Of a stretch of 11,392 nucleotides of DNA, positions 1 to 5,841 are shown in pieces. A program made the position numbers and the translations under genes. How positions within the stretch are numbered: position 1 is the stretch's first letter; each line of letters begins with the position of its first letter. Origin of the DNA: Bacteroidales bacterium (GTDB lineage: Bacteria > Bacteroidota > Bacteroidia > Bacteroidales > Tenuifilaceae); assembly GCA_008933525.1 (NCBI GenBank), contig WBUV01000062.1, positions 1 through 11,392 on the forward strand, read 5' to 3'. Under the pieces are notes generated by a model. That model saw only the letters and a program-made list of their open reading frames with translations, had not been told where the DNA came from and searched no databases.

Positions 1-44
1 CCTTAGAGCCTTAGCGTTTGTTTTTGAACGCAAAGCCGCCAAGG
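1..44. repeat. Imperfect palindromic intergenic repeat, possibly cut by the window edge
   Basis: Bases 1-18 and 27-44 form an imperfect inverted repeat (14 of 18 positions pair) around an 8-base T-rich loop. The right arm continues as AACGCAAAGCCGCCAAGG then CGCAA. It resembles the AACGCAAAGACGCTAAGG-type palindromes I recall as dispersed between genes in many Bacteroidota genomes. There is no good T-tract after the hairpin, so it is a poor terminator candidate. The repeat may extend to the left of the window. Its role is unknown. Confidence 0.45.
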
Positions 45-80
45 CGCAATGTATTTATAGCAATAAATAACTTTAACGAA

Positions 81-1322
81 ATGGTAAAAATAAAATCATT
101 CAAGGGTATTCGCCCACCAAAGGAGTTTGCAAAGGAAGTAGCATCGCGTCCTTACGATGTATTGAACTCTGTTGAGGCTCAAGCTGAGGCAGGGGAGAAG
201 TCGTTACTTCACATTATTAAGCCAGAGATTGATTTCAACCCAATTATCGATGAGCACTCTCAGGAAGCTTACGATAAAGCCGTTGAGAACTACAAGAAAT
301 GGAAAGCAAATGGCTGGTTAGTTCAGGACACTGAGGAAAAGTACTACATCTATGCTCAAACTATGGATGGACGCACTCAGTACGGACTTGTGGCTGCTTG
401 TCATTTCGAGGATTATATGGAGGGTAAAATTAAGAAGCACGAGCTTACCCGCCCCGATAAGGAGGAGGACCGTATGATTCACGTTCGTAACCAGAACGCA
501 AACATCGAGCCTGTATTTTTTGCATACCCTGCAGTTAAGGAGATGGACCAAATTGTTGAGAATGTTGTGAAGAACAACAAGCCTGTTTACGATTTCGTGG
601 CAGAGGATGGTTTTGGTCACCATTTCTGGGTTATCGACGATGCTGCTGTTAACAAGCGTATCACCGAGATTTTTGCTGCAGTTCCTGCACTTTACGTAGC
701 CGATGGTCACCACCGTACAGCTGCTGCTGCACGTGTTGGCCTTGAGAAAAAGGCAGCAAATCCAAACCACACTGGTAATGAGGAGTACAACTATTTCTTG
801 GCGGTTATCTTCCCCGATAATCAACTGAAAATTATTGACTATAACCGTACAGTAAAGGATTTGAACGGCTTAACCGCTCAGCAACTAATTGAGAAGTTAC
901 AGGCTGGTTTCGAGGTTAAGGAAATGGGTACAGGCATTTACACCCCTAACAAGCTACATAACTTTAGTATGTACCTTGAGGGTAAATGGTACTCGTTAAC
1001 CGCAAAACCTGGAACCTACAACGATAACGACCCAATTGGTGTACTCGACGTTACAATTCTATCGAACTTGGTTCTTGAGCCAATTCTTGATATCAAGGAT
1101 TTGAGAACATCAAAGAGAATTGATTTTGTGGGTGGTATCCGTGGTTTAGGCGAACTTCAGAAACGTGTTGATAGCGGTGAAATGAAGGCTGCTTTTGCCC
1201 TTTACCCAGTTTCCATGAAACAGCTAATTGACATTGCTGATACTGGCAACATTATGCCTCCAAAAACCACTTGGTTCGAGCCAAAGCTCCGTAGTGGTAT
1301 TGTAATTCACGAGTTAAAGTAA
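81..1322 (+). CDS. DUF1015 family protein
   Basis: A 413-residue cytoplasmic protein of the DUF1015 family, without signal peptide or membrane segment. Visible family features are the N-terminal RPYDVL (about residues 23-28), RPDKEEDR (124-131), and the hallmark ADGHHRTAAAAR (207-218). The DGHHR part resembles the GxxR-type motif of ParB/sulfiredoxin-fold enzymes. From general knowledge, DUF1015 genes in Bacteroidales often sit beside serC and serA (serine biosynthesis); those neighbours are not in this window, so a serine link is an inference. The start at 81 was preferred to an in-frame ATG at 18, because the 21 extra residues are unlike the family and are encoded by the palindromic repeat. 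MVKIKSFKGIRP is a typical family start. A strong hairpin terminator follows 16 bases after the stop. The biochemical activity is not established from this sequence. Confidence 0.9.
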   Translation: MVKIKSFKGIRPPKEFAKEVASRPYDVLNSVEAQAEAGEKSLLHIIKPEIDFNPIIDEHSQEAYDKAVENYKKWKANGWLVQDTEEKYYIYAQTMDGRTQYGLVAACHFEDYMEGKIKKHELTRPDKEEDRMIHVRNQNANIEPVFFAYPAVKEMDQIVENVVKNNKPVYDFVAEDGFGHHFWVIDDAAVNKRITEIFAAVPALYVADGHHRTAAAARVGLEKKAANPNHTGNEEYNYFLAVIFPDNQLKIIDYNRTVKDLNGLTAQQLIEKLQAGFEVKEMGTGIYTPNKLHNFSMYLEGKWYSLTAKPGTYNDNDPIGVLDVTILSNLVLEPILDIKDLRTSKRIDFVGGIRGLGELQKRVDSGEMKAAFALYPVSMKQLIDIADTGNIMPPKTTWFEPKLRSGIVIHELK

Positions 1323-1338
1323 TAGCAACTCAATACTG

Positions 1339-1364
1339 AAAAGCGCCTTTAGGGGCGCTTTTTT
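1339..1364 (+). terminator. Rho-independent terminator of the DUF1015 gene
   Basis: The arms AAAAGCGCC (1339-1347) and GGCGCTTTT (1354-1362) pair perfectly over 9 bp around a 6-base loop, and a T-run continues to 1364. It lies just after the DUF1015 stop codon and closes that transcript on the plus strand. Confidence 0.9.
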
Positions 1365-1382
1365 GTTTAATTACCCTAATAA

Positions 1383-1413
1383 AAAAAGAACCTAGCATTT
1401 ATTCAATGCTAGG
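1383..1413 (-). terminator. Rho-independent terminator of the lipoprotein B transcript
   Basis: CCTAGCATT (1391-1399) and AATGCTAGG (1405-1413) form a perfect 9-bp stem with a 5-base loop. Read on the minus strand, the stem is followed by TTCTTTTTTT, so it would end transcription coming from lipoprotein B. It faces the plus-strand terminator only 26 bases away, so the two convergent units are separately insulated. Confidence 0.85.
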
Positions 1414-1460
1414 CTTCATGAGGAAGAACATTTGATTCCTACAAAGAATCATCGGAGTAG

Positions 1461-2195
1461 TTAGTCTTCATCACTATCGTCAAGTTCAATTGATTCTTCT
1501 AATGCCTCAATAATTTTCTCGGCAAGGTCATTGTTGCCATCGGCATCGTCTGGTCCAATTTCAATAGTTCCATCGTTATTGCCGTCTTTAGCTGTTGATA
1601 AGTTAAATGTAGTTAGGTTGTTAATGATTTGAGCAATGTTGAAATCGATGTAAAGTTTAAGATTTTGCTCATTTAATACGAAGTTGGCGTTGTTAGCAAG
1701 GCTAATTTCAAACTCAACCTCATCCTTATACCAAAGTTTAAAAGGAACGTCGTTTATTTTACCCGTAATGTAAATTGATTTGTTATACATTTCCTGATTA
1801 CTGCTGTTTAGGCAACGATCAAATTCAAACTCAACTTCTTCGTAGGCTGCATTAGGAATAAGAGTTGAACCAATTGATAATCCATTAAGTGCATCGGTGG
1901 ACATTAGGTTGATTAGGTAGGGGCCTTGTAGCTCCTGAGCCTCAATAATGCTGTCGTTAAGTTTTTCTTCCCACTCATCGGTAACGTCAAACTCAATTTC
2001 ATCAATATTCACCAAAAATTTTTCAATTACAATGCCTTGGTTTAAGGCATTTTTAGTTGGAACTGGGGTTGGTAGCGTTGTGCTAGACTTCACAACTAGC
2101 TGAACTTTACTCTTACCATCATCTTCGTCTTTCTGACATGATGCGAATGCAACTAAAACTAGTGCAATAACTGATAGTGCAAAAAACTTTTTCAT
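1461..2195 (-). CDS. Lipoprotein B: putative surface lipoprotein, DUF4382-like
   Basis: A 244-residue lipoprotein. Residues 1-19 are a signal peptide and the lipobox FASC puts the lipidated cysteine at residue 20. The next residues, QKDEDD, closely resemble the lipoprotein export signal (QKDDE-type) known to send Bacteroidota lipoproteins to the cell surface. The rest looks beta-rich. Its pattern (a Leu-rich strand, then 'YEEVEFEFD', 'IYITGKIND', 'LKLYIDFN') resembles DUF4382-type lipoproteins and aligns by eye with lipoprotein A at 4110-4856. Residues 204-211 (DGNNDGTI) look like an EF-hand or dockerin-like calcium loop, and the C terminus is very acidic (ELDDSDED). It has its own ECF-type promoter at 2248-2277 but lies downstream in the same direction as the sigma operon. 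The family assignment is tentative and the function unknown. Confidence 0.8.
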   Translation of the reverse strand: MKKFFALSVIALVLVAFASCQKDEDDGKSKVQLVVKSSTTLPTPVPTKNALNQGIVIEKFLVNIDEIEFDVTDEWEEKLNDSIIEAQELQGPYLINLMSTDALNGLSIGSTLIPNAAYEEVEFEFDRCLNSSNQEMYNKSIYITGKINDVPFKLWYKDEVEFEISLANNANFVLNEQNLKLYIDFNIAQIINNLTTFNLSTAKDGNNDGTIEIGPDDADGNNDLAEKIIEALEESIELDDSDED

Positions 2196-2247
2196 GGCCT
2201 TAAAATTTAAGTTATTAATAATGATTGATTGTGTTCTTATGTTTATA

Positions 2248-2277
2248 AGACGAAATTGTAAACGCGGAGGTTGGAAT
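2248..2277 (-). promoter_or_regulatory. ECF-type promoter P2, upstream of lipoprotein B
   Basis: On the minus strand this reads ATTCCAACCT, 15 bases, CGTCT. AAC in the -35 region and CGTC in the -10 region, 17 bases apart, fit the usual ECF sigma promoter layout. The same string with the same spacing is present at 4881-4910 upstream of the sigma operon. Transcription would start near 2240, giving a leader of roughly 45 bases before the ATG at 2195. An inverted repeat, TCTTAT-GTTT-ATAAGA (2235-2250, plus strand), overlaps the -10 element and could be an operator or leader hairpin. No TAnnTTTG vegetative promoter was noticed in the 134-bp gap. The sigma factor assignment is an inference. Confidence 0.7.
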
Positions 2278-2329
2278 GGCCAGAAAAATATTTGAAAATA
2301 AAACGAAGTGATGCTGAAACAGAAGGTTT

Positions 2330-3541
2330 TTACCTTAAGATATTATAGTATAAGGTAAATCTAAGTTCTATACTAGAGTTTCGTGTTTTGTTTAATGAAG
2401 AAGGAATATTGCTATCGCCAGCATAAATATTTGAGATACCCCACTTTATTCTATAGCCCGACGAAAGGGTGATTCTGTTGGATAGTAAAAGATCAATTCC
2501 ATTTCCAATCACAATACCATAGTCGTTGTTGTGGTAACGGTAATTTACCGATTTCCGTTCACCCGCTATTGTTTCGGAAGCGGAGTTCAGATTTGAAAAA
2601 TAGAGGCCTATGGTGCTAGTGAAGTTGAAATAACTTGATTTAATCCAACGTTCTTTACCAACATATTTAGCCGAAACTTCAATCTGTGTGTAATACAAAG
2701 ATATGTTTTTGTTACTATACCTTCCGTATAGGTATTCTTGGTACGATTGCCCTGTTTTTGATTTAAAGAATATGCTAGCTTCGGTTCTCCATTTCTTTGA
2801 AAGCTCATACATAATATCAAGCCCAAAGTCGGGGTAAATATTTACTTCGGGTTTGGTAAGGCTATTCCTATTAAATGCATTAAAGGTTTCGTTGCCGTAT
2901 AGCCAAGTGTTTTTAATAGCTGTAGTAATACCAACAGATAGTTTCTTGTTATTTTCAACTTGATTTATATCGTCACTTTCAACTTTTGCCTGGGCAATAA
3001 TTATGTGTTTATCGGGTGAAATGTTGTTGTCTAGGTCTTTTGCGTTTATTGGGCGAAGTTTGTTGATTCTCTCAGTCTCCTCTTGTTTGTCAGAGTTGGT
3101 ATTTTCTGTGCTTTTACTATTTGTTACATTGGAAATGATCCTAATATTTTGGTTGCCGTTTAATCGATCTTTTTTGTTTGGATTTGATGGCGATTGTGTG
3201 TTGTCGCTTATTATTGATTGCGATTGTATTTTCGAGTTGTTTGTTGTTGCATTGGCCGATGGACTTAATGTTGCTGTTTGGTTCAGCGTGGTGCTTTTTT
3301 TGTTTATTAACCATAATCCCGAAATTCCTAGGCCTAAAATTAACAAGATTGATGCTGCCCAGGAAATATTAATCCAAATAGAACGTGTGCGTTTTTCGGA
3401 GTCAAGTTCTGCTGCAATATTATCCCAAACCTCATCAATATCTAAACTATTGGCAATATCATTCCAAAGACCTTCAGGGGCTTCATCCTTGGAACTTTCC
3501 AATTGTTTCCGATACTGTTCTATTATTTCTTGTTCGTTCAT
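2330..3541 (-). CDS. Predicted anti-sigma protein with C-terminal outer-membrane beta-barrel-like domain
   Basis: A 403-residue protein with three parts. Residues 1-55 are hydrophilic and presumably cytoplasmic, with two tandem motifs, LWNDIANSLD (25-34) and VWDNIAAELD (38-47). Residues about 57-79 form one strong transmembrane helix. Residues 80-200 are an N/S/T/K/Q-rich linker. Residues about 201-403 are rich in alternating aromatic strands and resemble an outer-membrane beta-barrel ('YGIVIGNGIDLLLSNRITL', 'SGYRIKWGISNIYAG', final 'FTLYYNILR'). There is no cleavable signal peptide. It starts 13 bases after the ECF sigma stop codon, the usual place for an anti-sigma factor; Bacteroidota commonly carry such proteins next to ECF genes. 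Anti-sigma activity rests on position and topology, since no canonical RskA, FecR or ZAS motif is visible. The C-terminal part could instead be a soluble periplasmic beta domain. Confidence 0.8.
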   Translation of the reverse strand: MNEQEIIEQYRKQLESSKDEAPEGLWNDIANSLDIDEVWDNIAAELDSEKRTRSIWINISWAASILLILGLGISGLWLINKKSTTLNQTATLSPSANATTNNSKIQSQSIISDNTQSPSNPNKKDRLNGNQNIRIISNVTNSKSTENTNSDKQEETERINKLRPINAKDLDNNISPDKHIIIAQAKVESDDINQVENNKKLSVGITTAIKNTWLYGNETFNAFNRNSLTKPEVNIYPDFGLDIMYELSKKWRTEASIFFKSKTGQSYQEYLYGRYSNKNISLYYTQIEVSAKYVGKERWIKSSYFNFTSTIGLYFSNLNSASETIAGERKSVNYRYHNNDYGIVIGNGIDLLLSNRITLSSGYRIKWGISNIYAGDSNIPSSLNKTRNSSIELRFTLYYNILR

Positions 3542-3554
3542 TTCACAACTTAAC

Positions 3555-4091
3555 TTATTTTATCCACTCCTGTAAAAGTTGCCGTGCTCTGCTAAATTGC
3601 GATTTCGAAGTTCCCTCCGTTATACATAGCATCTCTGCAATTTCTTTGTGGGAGTATCCTTCTAATGCAAACAGGTTAAAAACCACTCTTGCCCCTTCAG
3701 GTAATCGTTTTACCTGAGCCAGAATATCTTGCGATTCCAAAATCCCAAATTCCTCACTACTGCTTTGTGTAGTGTTGGAAATTTTTTCTACGTCAACAAA
3801 ACTGTTTTCTTTCCCTTTCTGTCGGTAATGATCAATTGCCGTGTTTGTAATAATTCGCCTAATCCAACCTCTCAGCGCACCTTTGTTGTCGTATGTGTTT
3901 ATGCTTTTAAAAACTTTAACGAAAGCCTCCTGAAGAATATCCTTGGCATTATCCCTGTCCGGCTCATACGCTAAACAAATGGAATACATCTCGTTTGCAT
4001 ACTTCCTATACAGGAGTTCTTGTACCCTTCGGTCGTTTTTCAGACAACCTGCAATTAATTGCTGATCAGACAAATCAGTCAACATCGTCAT
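3555..4091 (-). CDS. ECF-family RNA polymerase sigma factor (sigma-70 group 4)
   Basis: A 178-residue protein with only the sigma-2 and sigma-4 domains, the normal size for an ECF factor. Region 2 covers about residues 24-92 and includes the core-binding 'AKDILQEAFVKVFKSINTY' (49-67) and 'LRGWIRRIITNTAIDHYR'. A variable linker covers about 93-120. Region 4 (about 122-175) carries 'RLPEGARVVFNLFALEGYS' and the helix-turn-helix 'HKEIAEMLCITEGTSKSQFSRAR', which would read the -35 element. The start is ATG 4091 or 4085 (MTM); a purine-rich GAAGGGGAAGAA lies just upstream. It sits between lipoprotein A (18-bp gap) and the predicted anti-sigma gene (13-bp gap), so all three are probably one transcript. 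The promoter of that transcript (4881-4910) has an ECF-like sequence, suggesting autoregulation. Confidence 0.95.
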   Translation of the reverse strand: MTMLTDLSDQQLIAGCLKNDRRVQELLYRKYANEMYSICLAYEPDRDNAKDILQEAFVKVFKSINTYDNKGALRGWIRRIITNTAIDHYRQKGKENSFVDVEKISNTTQSSSEEFGILESQDILAQVKRLPEGARVVFNLFALEGYSHKEIAEMLCITEGTSKSQFSRARQLLQEWIK

Positions 4092-4109
4092 TTCTTCCCC
4101 TTCAGTTAA

Positions 4110-4856
4110 TTAAAGCATTGTAGCTTTTATTGTTTTCTCCATCCGAAAAAGAAACAATTGATATAGACTAATGTTTGATTCCGAAGAAACCAGAATATGC
4201 CTAACATCACCCTCTTCATCCTCTACTATTGCTTGTTCAAAATAATCTCTACTAATCCCTTCAATTGCCTCGGCCGGATTCATTTCAACAAGCATATTGT
4301 ATGTGTTATCCTTTACAATCGAAACGGGTGTTGTGTTATCGGAATTTGTCGCCTCGCAGCTGAATTTCTCCTCAGGATTAATGGCAAAGTAAATAGGTAG
4401 TACTTCCCCATTAATTTTAGTATAGTTCCCAATTATAACCATACCAAAATCGTCAGAGTCGATATTTTCGTCTTCAAATATATCGTCGTCAATTTCCGAA
4501 AGCGATAAATCCCAGCCCATATAGTTGTATACGCCCTGAGGTAAATCAAAATAGGTAACGTACTTTTCAGGCTGACCAACATTTATGATAATTGTTCCAT
4601 GCGTTACTCCTGGTTTTGTGTCAAAGTGCACATCTCCCCCTTGTTGGCGTAAGCCAATGAAACTTATAGTTCCAACACAGAAAATCGACTTTGATAGTGT
4701 TAAGTAGGATTGCGTGCTGGTTGCTTGGTCGATATTGATGCTAAAATTTACCTTAACAGGATGTGTTAATTCATCTTTATCACAACCAAAAAGTGTGGAT
4801 AACGAAAGAATTAACGATAGGCAAACCACATTTATATTCGATAGTCGAGTAGCCAT
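4110..4856 (-). CDS. Lipoprotein A: putative surface lipoprotein leading the sigma operon, DUF4382-like
   Basis: A 248-residue lipoprotein. The signal peptide ends in the lipobox LFGC, with the lipidated cysteine at residue 25. It is followed by DKDE, a charged stretch like the Bacteroidota surface lipoprotein export signal, although less perfect than in lipoprotein B. The mature part looks beta-rich. 'YFDLPQGVYNYMGWDLSLS' (102-120) resembles the 'LpaGtY' turn of DUF4382-like proteins. The sequence from about 140 to 248 aligns by eye with the last third of lipoprotein B, including 'TKING', 'LVEMNP' and 'SNISLYQLF'. An acidic stretch (122-136) may bind metal. It is the first gene of the sigma operon, 18 bases before the sigma gene, which is unusual because ECF genes more often lead their operon. 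It may be a sensor partner, an output, or both. Function is unknown. Confidence 0.8.
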   Translation of the reverse strand: MATRLSNINVVCLSLILSLSTLFGCDKDELTHPVKVNFSINIDQATSTQSYLTLSKSIFCVGTISFIGLRQQGGDVHFDTKPGVTHGTIIINVGQPEKYVTYFDLPQGVYNYMGWDLSLSEIDDDIFEDENIDSDDFGMVIIGNYTKINGEVLPIYFAINPEEKFSCEATNSDNTTPVSIVKDNTYNMLVEMNPAEAIEGISRDYFEQAIVEDEEGDVRHILVSSESNISLYQLFLFRMEKTIKATML

Positions 4857-4880
4857 AGTTGAAATGTTTAATAATAGTAT

Positions 4881-4910
4881 AGACGATAATTTATAGTTAA
4901 AGGTTGGAAT
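4881..4910 (-). promoter_or_regulatory. ECF-type promoter P1 of the lipoprotein A / sigma / anti-sigma operon
   Basis: On the minus strand this reads ATTCCAACCT, 15 bases, CGTCTATA. The element layout (AAC, 17 bases, CGTC) fits ECF promoters, and the 15 specified bases and their spacing are identical to P2 at 2248-2277. Transcription would start near 4874, leaving a leader of about 18 bases before the ATG at 4856. Autoregulation by the sigma factor of this operon is the natural inference, since ECF factors commonly activate their own promoter. Confidence 0.72.
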
Positions 4911-4998
4911 TCTTTTGAAAAAAATAAAAAAAGACCGGATTATAATGTTCCTCGAATTAATTAATAACGATTATTCCATATTTATTAACTCTGATATT

Positions 4999-5052
4999 AT
5001 GAAAAAGCTTTTTTCGCAACTTGTTTTGTTCTCTTATTTATTATTGTATTAA
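4999..5052 (+). other. Very short signal-peptide-like ORF in the intergenic region
   Basis: An ATG at 4999 opens a 17-codon frame, MKKLFSQLVLFSYLLLY, ending at TAA 5050-5052. It looks like the start of an exported or membrane protein: two lysines followed by a hydrophobic run. It could be a remnant of a lost secreted-protein gene, a small membrane peptide, or chance. It lies in the 274-bp gap 4857-5130, which otherwise holds promoter P1 and the yggS promoter. No ribosome-binding site or promoter specific to it is evident. Confidence 0.2.
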
Positions 5053-5083
5053 TATTATAAAACCAACAACTATTCATCAAAGT

Positions 5084-5113
5084 TTTGCCCTTAGGCAAAA
5101 AATCCTAATTTTG
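5084..5113 (+). promoter_or_regulatory. Bacteroidota vegetative-type promoter of yggS
   Basis: TTTG (5084-5087), an 18-base spacer and TAATTTTG (5106-5113) match the Bacteroidota housekeeping promoter pattern TTTG / TAnnTTTG. Transcription would start near 5120, about 11 bases before the yggS ATG. A perfect 7-bp inverted repeat, TTTTGCC-CTTA-GGCAAAA (5083-5100), covers the -33 box and most of the spacer, and is a candidate repressor site. Confidence 0.7.
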
Positions 5114-5130
5114 CACAAAAGCATTTAGTA

Positions 5131-5808
5131 ATGAGCATTCAAACCAATATTCAGGAAATTAAGAGTTCACTTCCACAACACGTTACCCTGGTGGCTGTTT
5201 CTAAAACACACCCCGTAGAGGTTATTATGGAGGCCTACAACGCTGGTCATAGGATTTTCGGGGAAAATAAGGTGCAGGAGTTGGTTTCAAAGTACGAGGT
5301 AATGCCCAAGGATATTGAGTGGCATCTTATAGGACATTTGCAGTCCAATAAGGTTAAGTATATTGCAGCGTTTGTTAGCCTTATTCATTCGGTGGATGGT
5401 TTAAAGTTGCTTGAGGTAATTGACAGGGAGGCTCAAAAGCACAATAGAGTTATCGATTGCTTGTTACAAATACATATAGCATCGGAGGAGACAAAGTTTG
5501 GCCTTTCGGCCGATGAACTGGAGGAACTGCTCAATTCCAATGATTTTAAGGAAATGAAGAATATTCGTGTAGTTGGCTTAATGGGAATGGCAACCTTTAC
5601 CGATAATATGGCTCAGGTTCGCATGGAGTTTAAATTCCTTAGTACCCTTTTCAAATCGGTTAAGGCAAAATACTTTGCCGATAAGTCTTGGTTCAAGGAG
5701 TTATCTATGGGTATGTCGAGCGACTATACTGTAGCAATAGAGGAGGGGAGTACAATGGTTCGGATTGGCAGTAATATTTTTGGTCACAGAAACTATAAAT
5801 CAAACTAA
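5131..5808 (+). CDS. yggS: YggS/PLPBP family pyridoxal phosphate homeostasis protein
   Basis: A 225-residue cytoplasmic protein of the YggS/PROSC (PLPBP) family, about the normal length. The family binds pyridoxal 5'-phosphate on a lysine within a single TIM-barrel-like domain, has no known enzymatic turnover, and influences vitamin B6 and amino-acid balance. Visible signature parts are 'LVAVSKTHP' with the PLP lysine at residue 25, 'GENKVQEL' (44-51), 'WHLIGHLQSNKVKYI' (64-78), 'GLMGMAT' (149-155), 'LSMGMSSDY' (191-199) and 'VRIGSNIFGHRNY' (210-222), which binds the phosphate. The ATG at 5131 is well placed behind a TAATTTTG promoter. A DHOD-like gene follows after 33 bases in the same direction. 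No key residue seems to be missing. Confidence 0.95.
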   Translation: MSIQTNIQEIKSSLPQHVTLVAVSKTHPVEVIMEAYNAGHRIFGENKVQELVSKYEVMPKDIEWHLIGHLQSNKVKYIAAFVSLIHSVDGLKLLEVIDREAQKHNRVIDCLLQIHIASEETKFGLSADELEELLNSNDFKEMKNIRVVGLMGMATFTDNMAQVRMEFKFLSTLFKSVKAKYFADKSWFKELSMGMSSDYTVAIEEGSTMVRIGSNIFGHRNYKSN

Positions 5809-5813
5809 TTTTG
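5777..5813 (+). promoter_or_regulatory. Possible internal promoter of the DHOD-like gene
   Basis: TAATTTTG (5806-5813) overlaps the yggS stop codon and matches the TAnnTTTG -7 box exactly. The best upstream partner is TTTTTG (5777-5782), 23 bases away, at the long end of accepted spacing. Transcription would start near 5820, 22 bases before the ATG at 5842. The gene may therefore be transcribed both with and without yggS. Confidence 0.4.
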
Positions 5814-5841
5814 TAATTTACGCCTACTAAACCTAAACGCA

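Noticed and set aside
18..80. Upstream ATG extending DUF1015 by 21 residues
   Set aside because: The added residues are encoded by the palindromic repeat and do not resemble the family N terminus, which begins MVKIKSFKGIRP.
318..824. 168-codon open frame on the minus strand inside the DUF1015 gene
   Set aside because: It is a shadow of the well-supported DUF1015 coding sequence, without recognisable domains or promoter.
2103..2130. AAC...CGTCT on the plus strand inside lipoprotein B
   Set aside because: Spacing between AAC and CGTCT is 20 bases instead of 17, the CC-AACCT context is missing, and it would drive antisense RNA only.
2323..2336. Hairpin AAGGT-TTTT-ACCTT at the stop codon of the predicted anti-sigma gene as a terminator
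   Set aside because: The stem has only 5 bp and no U-run follows on the minus strand.
3003..3575. 190-codon open frame on the plus strand opposite the predicted anti-sigma gene
   Set aside because: It is antisense to a gene with clear topology and operon context, and its sequence is low-complexity hydrophobic, as expected from the reverse strand of an N/S/K-rich linker.
3861..3894. A third near-copy of the ECF -35 string, AATCCAACCT, followed by CGTAT on the plus strand
   Set aside because: The gap from the CCAACCT end to CGTAT is 19 bases rather than 15, the -10 differs, and it lies antisense inside the sigma coding sequence.
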